A DNA stretch of 32,221 bases from an uncultured Bacteroidota bacterium. GTDB taxonomy: Bacteria > Bacteroidota > Bacteroidia > Bacteroidales > UBA12481. How positions within the stretch are numbered: the first letter of the stretch is position 1; every line of letters starts with the position of its first letter. Both the position numbers and the translations under genes were made by a program. The notes beneath the pieces were generated by a model. It had not been told where the DNA came from. It did not search any database and saw nothing but the letters and a program-made list of their open reading frames with translations. The stretch covers positions 1-32,221 of the forward strand of contig CAIXKO010000422.1 of NCBI GenBank assembly GCA_903919925.1, written 5' to 3'. Positions 15,952-22,841 of the stretch are shown here, piece by piece.

Positions 15952-16377
15952 TTATTTATAGGGTACGATTAACAGAGTATCCTGTTTGGTGAACCGGCAG
16001 TCGATGTGTGTCCAGGTCGGGGTTCCCCCTTCTATTGTTGTCAGGCCGGATGGACGGTACAAGTCAAAATTCTTGATGATGTCTGCCCTGATTTCCATCG
16101 GTGACATCCCCTGGATGCGAAAGTCAATGGCCCGGCCATGGCGATGCTGGGAGTTAGTTGCTCCAATCGTGCATGCACTATCCCGGAATGCGGAATACTG
16201 GTAACTGCCACCTGTTAGATAGTTATTGATCGTGATCGGCTTTCCGAACCTATCCCGGATGAACTGCGCCATCTGCACAATTTTCGGATCGATGAACCAG
16301 ATTGATTTATCGACAAAGTGCTCATAGATAGCCGGTGGCACGAATTCGGCCAATGAGAAATCCTTACTCACTTTCAT
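15952..16377 (-). CDS. Endolysin, M15-family (VanY/M15_3-like) peptidase
   Basis: A 141-residue zinc peptidase expected to cut peptidoglycan stem peptides for host lysis. The M15 signature SxHxxGxAxD is present as SQHRHGRAID (Ser76-Asp85, giving zinc ligands His78 and Asp85). The second motif is WTHID (Trp122, His124, Asp126), with His124 as third ligand. The length matches single-domain M15_3 proteins and there is no signal peptide, so it would need the holin or another route to reach the wall. It overlaps the upstream membrane protein gene by 14 bp, a classical holin-endolysin pairing. Confidence 0.9.
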   Translation of the reverse strand: MKVSKDFSLAEFVPPAIYEHFVDKSIWFIDPKIVQMAQFIRDRFGKPITINNYLTGGSYQYSAFRDSACTIGATNSQHRHGRAIDFRIQGMSPMEIRADIIKNFDLYRPSGLTTIEGGTPTWTHIDCRFTKQDTLLIVPYK

Positions 16378-16651
16378 AATGGAGGGCTTGTTTTATTAAG
16401 GCAATGTCCAGCGAATGATCCTGAATAACCTTGGAATGGGAATTCAGGCGGCTGTCCACCACCGTACAACGGGAAGCACAATTCTGCCGGATCGTTTCGA
16501 CACTTCCCTGCGTGGTGGCTATAAGCACACGCAGGTCCGAAATAGCCTCGGTCAGGGCATCGGTACTCTTAATCCACTTCTGTATCCAGAAACCAATGAT
16601 CCCCAAGAGCAACAATATTAGCGATCCGGCAATAACCAAGAGTTGGTCCAT
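16364..16651 (-). CDS. Membrane-anchored coiled-coil protein, probable holin/XhlA-like
   Basis: A 95-residue protein starting at ATG 16651 (MDQLLVIAGSLILLLLGIIG). A longer frame reaching 16708 would start inside the late promoter and is rejected. One transmembrane helix (about residues 4-22) is followed by a basic residue cluster and a coiled coil (TDALTEAISDLRVLIATTQG...), with two cysteines near the middle. This topology resembles XhlA/holin-accessory or i-spanin-like proteins. It is the first gene of the lysis operon, directly behind the promoter at 16667-16703, and overlaps the endolysin gene. Confidence 0.7.
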   Translation of the reverse strand: MDQLLVIAGSLILLLLGIIGFWIQKWIKSTDALTEAISDLRVLIATTQGSVETIRQNCASRCTVVDSRLNSHSKVIQDHSLDIALIKQALHYESE

Positions 16652-16666
16652 ATTCAATTTTTTGGC

Positions 16667-16703
16667 TAAAAATAGATGCAGTTGGCTGGATGAAAAAGGA
16701 CAG
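16667..16703 (-). promoter_or_regulatory. Late promoter for lysis operon (CTGTCCTTTT-N19-TATTTTTA)
   Basis: On the minus strand CTGTCCTTTT (16703-16694) is followed after exactly 19 nt by TATTTTTA (16674-16667), one mismatch from TAnnTTTG. The first box ends 42 nt before the ATG at 16651. A 5-bp hairpin (AGGTC/GACCT, 16701-16714) overlaps the upstream edge. Confidence 0.75.
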
Positions 16704-16709
16704 GTCAAT

Positions 16710-17197
16710 CGACCTAGGCAGGGTAATTTAATAAAATCCTCACCAATGCATCTCGAAATTCAAAAGACTCTTTAACACCTCATTACGATGAATTTAGTTG
16801 AATCCTTACAATCATACTCCAAAGAATCAATCTGCAATATGATTTGACAAAGGATGCTTTAGAAAGTGTCATCAAGGCCCCAACTTGGATCCGATCAAAG
16901 GATTTTTCTTTAGTAATAGTTTATTTAATCTTTATGTTGACGGAGGGCAACACTTCAAGTATATAATTGAGGGTAAGTCCTTCATCAAAATATTTGGAGA
17001 ATTGAATTAGTTTTCCGAACTTTTAATCTGTCTACAGAGTGAACTTTCGTAAGTATTAACTGCAGAGAATTTAAGTTGGACCAAAGAAAGGAGAAGAACT
17101 TCCAACAAGCTGAATTCGGCAGTTAATCAATATCCAAAAGTCACTCTGTCTGGGCAAGAAGAACTCATTAATAATGTTAAATCTTTAAGTAATTGAA
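16710..17197. other. Non-coding or decayed stretch at left edge of cargo island
   Basis: About 490 bp without an intact gene. A decayed reading frame can be followed on the plus strand from ATG 16788 (MNLVESLQSY) to a stop at about 16848. An adjacent frame then stays open to TAG at 17008-17010 (FFFSNSLFNLYVDGGQHFKY). This could be a frameshifted pseudogene. The remainder up to the peptide gene at 17198 probably contains its promoter; no clear -7/-33 pair was seen. Confidence 0.4.
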
Positions 17198-17476
17198 ATG
17201 AAAGCAATTAAGATCCTATTGATATTCATTTGCCTCGTATTGGCGACCACGATTCAGTTTGGCTCTTCTGCCGCAGGAATCAATTCTAACCCACCAACAA
17301 GTAATCCAGCCAATAGTCCCGATCTGGTGTTTAGTAGTATACCAGAAGGCCCCAAATATCATATGGTGAAATACTATTGGGGGTGTAAATGCGAAGATTT
17401 TACTGAAAACACTTGCATCGTTGCTGATCAATGTTTCTGCCATTGGGAAAATTGTGAATGTTGCGATCCGGAGTAG
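17198..17476 (+). CDS. Secreted cysteine-rich peptide (NVEALA-like)
   Basis: A 92-residue precursor with a Sec signal peptide (MKAIKILLIFICLVLATTIQ, likely cut near SSA-AG at about residue 26). A Pro/Asn/Ser-rich linker follows, then a C-terminal 32-residue core with eight cysteines (GCKCEDFTENTCIVADQC, FCHWENCECC). The layout resembles the small exported peptides of Bacteroidetes (NVEALA-type) that often sit beside 6-bladed beta-propeller genes, although the NVEALA motif itself is absent. The cysteines could form up to four disulfides or bind metal. It is followed by a strong hairpin at 17480-17517. The downstream propeller and CxxC lipoprotein genes on the same strand were probably linked to it before an IS3-family element came between. 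The activity is unknown. Confidence 0.75.
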   Translation: MKAIKILLIFICLVLATTIQFGSSAAGINSNPPTSNPANSPDLVFSSIPEGPKYHMVKYYWGCKCEDFTENTCIVADQCFCHWENCECCDPE

Positions 17477-17479
17477 GTT

Positions 17480-17517
17480 GTAAGGCGACCAGCCCCAAAT
17501 GGAGGCTGGTCGCTTAC
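17480..17517 (+). terminator. Strong hairpin after Cys-rich peptide gene
   Basis: GTAA (17480-17483) plus GCGACCAGCC (17485-17494) pair with GGCTGGTCGC (17504-17513) plus TTAC (17514-17517), with one bulged G and a 9-nt loop. It starts 4 nt after the stop codon. No T-run follows, so it may be a transcript-stabilising or attenuating hairpin rather than a classical terminator. Confidence 0.6.
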
Positions 17518-17549
17518 CCCAATGATCCAACAAGATTAGTCAAAAGAAA

Positions 17550-18413
17550 ATGATCATAGAACCCGATTTTCCGTTGAGAAGATATGAAAAAATGTTCGAA
17601 GTCAGTAAAAAAAGCTGTTTCAAGTGGCTGAAAGTAGGTCCTTCTGAGCGTTGGACGAAAAATTAATCTCTTTTGATTACTATCATGGACGTTTTTGAAA
17701 ATAGCAAGAACTGTTACGGAAGCCCAAGGATTGCGAAAGAAATCCTTGCGATTGGGATAAGCTCATCCCAACTCCTATTCGCCCACTTAATGAGGTCAGC
17801 AGGGATCCAGGCACGAAGGCAGAAGAGTTTTGTTGTCGCCACGGACTCGAGGCACAATTACCCGATTGCCCTTAACGTGTTGGACCGGAAATTTTCGGCT
17901 ATACAGCCCGGGGAAGTCTGGGTTTCGGATATAACGTATGTGCGAACCTATCGGGGCTGGCTCTATTTAACGGTTATCATTAAACAATTCGACCGGAAGG
18001 TAGTTGGATGGGCCGTGAGCAAAGGGCTGACAGCTGCGGAAACTATCCTTGCTGCGTGGTTTATGGCCATCACGAACCATCCTGTTACCCTAGAGTTGAT
18101 TCTTCATGCAGAGCGTGGGGTTCAGTATGCTTGTGATGATTTCACCAGAATTCTCCACGGAAATGAACTGCTAACCCTTGGCATGAGCAGAAAGGGAAGC
18201 TGTTGGGATAATGCCGTTGCAGAAAGCTTTTTTAAATCAATCAAAGTGGAACGGATTTATAAGCAGAGTTTTGCCGAGCAGAAACAGGCTACGCTTTCAA
18301 TCTTTGAATGGATTGAAAGCTGGTATAATAGGAAAAGAAGGCATTCATTCCTTGGAAATAAAACGATTGAAGAATATCAAATAGTAAATATTAATTTTAA
18401 ACTTACAGCTTAG
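17550..18413 (+). pseudogene. IS3-family transposase orfB, inactivated
   Basis: This is the rve-type transposase of an IS3-family element. The frame starts at ATG 17550 (MIIEPDFPLRRYEKMFEVSK), corresponding to the usual orfB start. It is interrupted by an in-frame TAA at 17664-17666, and resumes through HTH_21 (NCYGSPRI) and the integrase core to 18413. Of the DDE residues, the first Asp is present (VWVSDITYV). The second, normally in HSDRG, reads HAERG (Asp to Glu), and the Glu is present (DNAVAESFF). The orfA gene that normally precedes it is not visible. Nonsense codon, altered catalytic residue and missing orfA together show a dead remnant. It separates the peptide gene from the propeller gene. 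Confidence 0.88.
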
Positions 18414-18515
18414 CTTAATTCAATGTCCGGATTCAGGTAATAATGCCAATTAAGTTAAGTTGCTATATTCTAATGATTTGAAAATATTACTTAAAAAACA
18501 TAATTTAAAATTTAT

Positions 18516-19652
18516 ATGAAAAGATTAACATATATATCCATCATATCATTTATTTTTATTGTTGTAAATTGTTCAAGAGAAAATTATCGTTGTAAAGAGA
18601 TTAGAATTAACACACAGAACCAAATAAGTGATAGCCGCATTTCTTCTTTCTGTTACCAGGTCAATTATATTCCCTTAGAAACCAGTGAAAAAGCTCTACT
18701 TGGGCTAATACAGAGAACAAAATCTTCATCAAAAAGATTATATTTTCTTACAGGGTTAAATCAGGAGAAAATTGTTGCTTTTGATATTCTAAGTGGAAGG
18801 TATATTATGTCGATTAATAGTAATGGACGCGGACCTGGAGAATATGTCCGCGCAACGGATTTTATTGTTAGCGAAAATGATTCAATCATTGAGATATATT
18901 CTAGAGGACTGCGAAAGATAATTTATTATAATTCCTTTGGAGAATTTATCAAGGAAAAACAATTCAATAGATTCGTAAGTTCATTTTTTAAATTAGATAG
19001 CAATTATATTTTTGATATTCAAATGCCAAATAATAGACGAGTTATTTCATTATATGATATAGATTTAACAACCGAATCAATCCTATACGAATTGCCATAT
19101 TATTCTTATGGTGATATAAATAGTTTCTCTAAGTTCTCTGATACAATATCTTACTGTACTTCATTGCTGCGTGACATTTATCATTTTACCTCAACAGGTC
19201 CTTCTGTTGCCTATAGATTCGATTTTTTAAAAAATAACATACCAGATGAAGTACTTAATCAAAATAATCAATCTGTTACTGAATTGACTAATCAGTTAAG
19301 AAACAATAATTTTGCATATAATTTATATTTCTACGCAGAATCTTCAGACTTTATTGTTGCAACAATTCACTTTGAGCAAAGTCAGGGTATCATTATTTAT
19401 TGTAAGAATAGTGGTAATTACAAGCTACTTAAATCAATTAATGACGATTTTCACAAGATCCCATTTGATTATTCCATTTCAAGACAGGTTCAACCTATAA
19501 TACTCAATGATAAAATACTATATTTCTTAATGGAACCCACCATATTTTTTGATAAAGATAATGTGATGAAAAGGAACTGGTTCACAAATATTTATAATCT
19601 AAATATCGATAACAATCCCATAATTCTAGCTATTAATTTGAAAAATTTCTAA
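18516..19652 (+). CDS. 6-bladed beta-propeller lipoprotein
   Basis: A 378-residue predicted lipoprotein: signal sequence MKRLTYISIISFIFIVVNCS with the lipobox Cys at residue 19. The body contains the hallmarks of Bacteroidetes 6-bladed beta-propeller proteins (NHL/TolB-like, DUF5128-type), including VNYIPLET near the start, INSNGRGPGEY and a repeating beta pattern (IVAFDILSGRYI, IIYYNSFGEFIKEKQF). It is very AT-rich compared with the phage genes. The next lipoprotein gene begins 1 nt after its stop, so the two form an operon. Such propellers are frequently encoded with small secreted peptides and are thought to act at the cell envelope; binding partners are unknown. It is likely host-derived cargo carried by the phage. 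Confidence 0.85.
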   Translation: MKRLTYISIISFIFIVVNCSRENYRCKEIRINTQNQISDSRISSFCYQVNYIPLETSEKALLGLIQRTKSSSKRLYFLTGLNQEKIVAFDILSGRYIMSINSNGRGPGEYVRATDFIVSENDSIIEIYSRGLRKIIYYNSFGEFIKEKQFNRFVSSFFKLDSNYIFDIQMPNNRRVISLYDIDLTTESILYELPYYSYGDINSFSKFSDTISYCTSLLRDIYHFTSTGPSVAYRFDFLKNNIPDEVLNQNNQSVTELTNQLRNNNFAYNLYFYAESSDFIVATIHFEQSQGIIIYCKNSGNYKLLKSINDDFHKIPFDYSISRQVQPIILNDKILYFLMEPTIFFDKDNVMKRNWFTNIYNLNIDNNPIILAINLKNF

Positions 19653-19653
19653 A

Positions 19654-19878
19654 ATGATAGGAGTCAAAAATTTTAAATTATTCCTTATTGGCTTTTTTGG
19701 TATAACCTTGATTTTTACCGCTTGTAAGCATTTAGAAAAGGAACAACCTGATGCCATGGACCCAATATTTTTGGATTTGTCGATTAAATATAACAACGCA
19801 ATAAAATTGTTTTCGTTTTATCACAGAATCTCAAAATTTCATATAGTAGATCATGACTGTCCACTTAAAATAAGTTGA
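19654..19878 (+). pseudogene. 5' part of thioredoxin-like lipoprotein gene, split by IS4 element
   Basis: This is the N-terminal part of a lipoprotein (lipobox FTAC, Cys24) whose coding sequence is broken at 19851 by the IS element. The last codons before the stop at 19878 (HDCPLKIS) belong to the IS end. Host coding sequence runs to 19851 (66 codons) and continues at 21158. It lies 1 nt after the propeller gene, so it was the second gene of that operon. The truncated product may still be exported, but lacks the CxxC domain. Confidence 0.85.
19843..19851 (+). repeat. Target site duplication, left copy (ATAGTAGAT)
   Basis: The 9-bp sequence ATAGTAGAT lies directly before the IS4 element and recurs at 21149-21157 directly after it. 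A length of 9 bp fits IS4-family insertions. Confidence 0.85.
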
Positions 19879-21148
19879 GAGTCAATTGGTTAGAAAATTG
19901 TTCATTGACATCTTTGTAATCTATAACGGTAAGTAACTCAGCTACAGGCGTTTTGTCGAGTAGAGAAATTCCCAAAACTTGTAGAATTTCGTAGGTTGAG
20001 CGATTTATTTTTAATTCCGAGCCGACAATAGCCACGAGGCAATAGGCAATCAAAGCGGAGTAAACCTGGATGCGTACCGCATTTTCGGTGGTGCCCCAAA
20101 ATGACTTGATCTTCAGATGCTGCTTGATCCATTTGAAAAACAGTTCGACCTGCCAACGATTTTTATAAAGGAGAGCAATCTGTTCAGCCGACAACTCAAA
20201 GTTGTTAGTGAGGAAAACAAAAGTGCGACCGGTTTCTTCATCAAAGAACTTAACCCTGCGCAGCTTCTCCGGATAATCCTGGGATACATAAAAGCCTGTC
20301 AGTTTGCCAATTTGGTCATGCTTAATACCACCGGATTTATCGACCTTTCTGGAATACATCCGATTAAACTTCAGGTTTGTTTTCCCGCGTATCACAAAGA
20401 AGGCCGAATGTGAAGTGATCCGATGAAGCCGCTTAAAGTCGACATATCCGCGATCGAAAATGTAGTAGGCACCGGGTTCATAAACCAGGCAATCCATTGC
20501 ATTGACATCATTGACGCTCGCCGGCGTAATATGAACAAAGGCAGGAATCTGGGTGGTGATATCGAAAAGGGTATGGAGTTTAATCCCGCCCTTGGTTTTA
20601 CGGAATGTTGCCCACCAGAAAACACTTAAACAGAGATCGATGGTTGTTGAGTCAAAAGCGTATACTTTGCCCTTTATCTCGAAGTCTTCATTCTGCCTGG
20701 CTTTACGGGCGACTGCAATCATATGATAAGCAAACTCTTCAAAGATCTTGCTGTTCCTGAATTCGTTGGCCTTAGCCAGGTTGCTACGGGTAACGCTCCT
20801 GCCAAAGCCAAGATGGTAAGACTTGCTACTGTGCGCATCCAAGGCAACCATGAGGTCCCGAAGGCTATCACGATTGGTCAGTTGTCCGAAAATCATGCAG
20901 AGTAACTGATTCCAGCAAGTAAAATGCTTAACGTACTTATTTCCATCATATTCGTCAACCATGCGATCAAAAACTCGTTGGGGCAGAAACTCTACAATCT
21001 GAGCGAACACATATTTCCCTTGGTACATTGTCGGCCATTTAAATAGCCAACTTAACCAATTCAAGTCGTCACGCTATAAAAACGCTTGTAAGTTATAGAT
21101 ACACAATGATTTCAAAGAACTTTTAAATATTTTTAGTGGACACTAGTG
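19852..21148 (-). mobile_element. IS4-family insertion sequence, complete (about 1297 bp)
   Basis: The ends are imperfect inverted repeats of about 20 bp. The left end CATGACTGTCCACTTAAAAT matches the reverse complement of the right end, CACTAGTGTCCACTAAAAAT, at 15-16 positions, with a perfect TGTCCACT core. It is flanked by the 9-bp duplication ATAGTAGAT. It contains one intact transposase gene on the minus strand, and the lack of decay on either side suggests a recent insertion. Confidence 0.88.
19865..21064 (-). CDS. IS4-family transposase (DUF4372 N-terminus plus DDE domain)
   Basis: A 399-residue cut-and-paste transposase. The N-terminal DNA-binding part is of the DUF4372 type common in Bacteroidetes (FAQIVEFLPQRVFDRMVDEY, KHFTCWNQLLCMIFGQLTNR). 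The DDE core is visible: first Asp in AFDSTTIDL, second Asp in IFDRGYVDF, and the Glu in the YREK-like motif (YKNRWQVELFFKWIKQHLKI). The reading frame is intact and of full family length, so the element is probably active. The stop codon lies inside the left inverted-repeat region. It reads opposite to the lipoprotein operon it interrupts. Confidence 0.93.
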   Translation of the reverse strand: MNWLSWLFKWPTMYQGKYVFAQIVEFLPQRVFDRMVDEYDGNKYVKHFTCWNQLLCMIFGQLTNRDSLRDLMVALDAHSSKSYHLGFGRSVTRSNLAKANEFRNSKIFEEFAYHMIAVARKARQNEDFEIKGKVYAFDSTTIDLCLSVFWWATFRKTKGGIKLHTLFDITTQIPAFVHITPASVNDVNAMDCLVYEPGAYYIFDRGYVDFKRLHRITSHSAFFVIRGKTNLKFNRMYSRKVDKSGGIKHDQIGKLTGFYVSQDYPEKLRRVKFFDEETGRTFVFLTNNFELSAEQIALLYKNRWQVELFFKWIKQHLKIKSFWGTTENAVRIQVYSALIAYCLVAIVGSELKINRSTYEILQVLGISLLDKTPVAELLTVIDYKDVNEQFSNQLTLNLF

Positions 21149-21589
21149 ATAGTAGATACATCCTCTATTATGGATAACAAATTTAACAAGAAACGAATTG
21201 GTGACGTTGTCAAGAATGATGCTATTGCGCTCTGGTTTAATGAGAATAGTTGTAGTTCTTGTTACAATAAAGAACTGAAACTCCTTAAAGAGATTTATGA
21301 TGAAGAGGGTTATGGTAAAGTCTTCGTCTTCGTTTCAGGGCTAAAGGAGCGAAGAGCATTCCAATACCTTTGTCAAGAACTAAGGATGGATAATTCCATT
21401 TACTTCATTGATTCAGTTTTTTTTGCAGATGATTTTTTAAGTAAAAACGAAATACCCTTCATTTTTAAAATTGATAAATTTCTGAACATTAAAAATATAA
21501 CACTTTTAGATAAATCACTTCCCGGTAGTTTATCAAATGAGTCTATCGAAGTGATTAAGGCTTCCTTGACTAGAATTAATGCTGATTGA
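21146..21589 (+). pseudogene. 3' part of thioredoxin-like lipoprotein gene, split by IS4 element
   Basis: This is the C-terminal part of the interrupted lipoprotein. The open frame appears to start at a GTG that belongs to the IS end; host sequence starts at 21149 (duplicated target) or 21158. It carries a thioredoxin-like core with the redox pair CSSC (residues 98 and 101 of the restored 209-aa protein) in ALWFNENSCSSCYNKELKLL. A strand-helix pattern follows (VFVFVSGLKER), with a likely cis-Pro segment, KNEIPFIFKIDK. Deleting the IS plus one target copy joins ...HIVD to TSSIMD in frame. In the restored form it would be an envelope-anchored thiol-disulfide protein. Confidence 0.85.
21149..21157 (+). 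repeat. Target site duplication, right copy (ATAGTAGAT)
   Basis: This is the second copy of the 9-bp duplication next to the right end of the IS4 element. In the split gene it encodes the Ile-Val-Asp also encoded by the left copy. Confidence 0.85.
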
Positions 21590-21800
21590 TGTGCGTGCTT
21601 TTATCGAATAATACTCCTTCTCCCTCTCCCTGATAGACTGAAAACTCACCAGTGCAGGCCGTTGATGCGCATCCCTTACCTCTTGCATCATCCGGTAATT
21701 CGCAATCAGTAAATCCATAAGTTCCGGCGTGAACGCTTGCTTTCCGGTTCCTTGGTCAGGATACAACCCTCCGGCATCCTGCGGCACCCTTTGTTTTGAT
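21590..21800 (-). pseudogene. Duplicated, diverged fragment of tape-measure 3' end
   Basis: On the minus strand this stretch encodes AGGLYPDQGTGKQAF, DLLIANYRMMQEVRDAH and ALVSFQSIRERE. These match the last 65 or so residues of the resident tape measure (AGGLYPELGTGQQAF, DLLIANYRMMQEVRDAH, AMVSFQSIRDRH). The nucleotide sequences are also similar, in direct orientation and offset by about 1263 bp. There is no start region or upstream domain, and stop codons lie just upstream. It is a leftover of another tape-measure gene and marks a recombination joint. It is bounded by the CxxC gene on one side and the DUF4249-like gene on the other. Confidence 0.85.
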
Positions 21801-22791
21801 TGTTTTCATTATCGGATGCTCGTCTGATCCGGAAATTATGGAGAAACATTCAAGCGTTCCGGTGGTGTATGCCATGCTAAATCCCTTCGATTCCTTTCAG
21901 ACAGTCAGGGTGCACAAGATGTTTGCGATCAATTCGAAAACCGACTGGACTACACTTCCTGTGGATTCGCTGACTTATAGGGATGTTGATGTGAACATAT
22001 CGGGAAAAAATGGAAACCAGATCAAATGGACGGAGACACTTGAAAAATCGTTAATCGACCGTGAGAGCGGATTCTTCCCGGCAAAGGATTATACTATTTA
22101 TATTCTGGACCATCCGCTTCCAATCAAACTGGTAGATATGTTCGGAGGATATAGCCTCGGTGTGCCCGACATCGACAGCCTTATCCTGGAGGTTCATGTT
22201 CAGGATTTGGATTTGACCACATGCGCTTCTGCCCCTGTATTGCAACCATTCCGGATTGCCGTCGAGCCAGGTGGTTCCTCAATCTATCTTTTCGGAATGC
22301 ACCCTACGCATGCTTATTTGCCCGGAGGTGGAGAAGACTGTGATCCAAGGAATGATTTTTGCTACAGGCAAATAGGTTTCCGGGTTCATTACAAGGATTA
22401 TTATCAGGATTCTGAAGCCGACCGGGAAATTTCCTGGACAACCCACGAAGGATGGGGGCTTAATCCATCCTGGTTTGAACTAACCCCGGAAAGATTGTTT
22501 AATCGCATGAAGATGCTTATCCCTTATCGTGAAGATGTGGTCGCCCGCATTTTGGACAGCATAGATATCGAGATAATAGCCCCAAGCAAATGCTTTAGCG
22601 ATTATTGGGAGGTAAAGGATATTTCTGGAGATTCGAACCTGCCTCCATTTACAAACTTTGACAATTCCTTTGGTCTGTTCTATACCTTTAAAATTGGTAG
22701 AAAGACAGGGATGAAACTGAATCCCCAATCCTTGGATACGCTATGTAAAAGCAATTCTTACCAGGTGATGAAGTTCAAGCCTTGGAGCTAA
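21796..22791 (+). CDS. DUF4249-like lipoprotein
   Basis: A roughly 331-residue protein with a short hydrophobic leader and lipobox (IVFIIGCSS). The body resembles DUF4249-type envelope lipoproteins of Bacteroidetes, with VVYAMLNPFDSFQTVRVHKM near the start and FTNFDNSFGLFYTFKIGRKT near the end. No ATG precedes the leader; the frame begins at TTG 21796 and reads back into the tape-measure fragment. The original start was therefore probably lost at the recombination joint, and expression is doubtful. DUF4249 genes usually accompany TonB-dependent receptor genes, none of which is present here. It is convergent with the tape-measure gene. Confidence 0.68.
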   Translation: MIVFIIGCSSDPEIMEKHSSVPVVYAMLNPFDSFQTVRVHKMFAINSKTDWTTLPVDSLTYRDVDVNISGKNGNQIKWTETLEKSLIDRESGFFPAKDYTIYILDHPLPIKLVDMFGGYSLGVPDIDSLILEVHVQDLDLTTCASAPVLQPFRIAVEPGGSSIYLFGMHPTHAYLPGGGEDCDPRNDFCYRQIGFRVHYKDYYQDSEADREISWTTHEGWGLNPSWFELTPERLFNRMKMLIPYREDVVARILDSIDIEIIAPSKCFSDYWEVKDISGDSNLPPFTNFDNSFGLFYTFKIGRKTGMKLNPQSLDTLCKSNSYQVMKFKPWS

Positions 22792-22809
22792 ACAATTTTT
22801 TTTTATATC

Positions 22810-22834
22810 TCAATAATCGGTGTTTCGTTATTGA
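22810..22834. terminator. Weak hairpin between convergent DUF4249-like and tape-measure genes
   Basis: TCAATAA (22810-22816) and TTATTGA (22828-22834) form a 7-bp AT-rich stem with an 11-nt loop between two convergent genes. There is no U-run in the right place on either strand, so terminator activity is uncertain. Confidence 0.35.
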
Positions 22835-22841
22835 ATTAAAG

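Noticed and set aside
20117-20629. Plus-strand ORFs inside the IS4 transposase
   Set aside because: They are antisense to an intact DDE transposase with all motifs.
22551-22563. Further copy of the late promoter box (TTTTGGACAG)
   Set aside because: It lacks the AAAAGGACAG match, lies inside the DUF4249-like gene and has no TAnnTTTG-like box at 19 nt.
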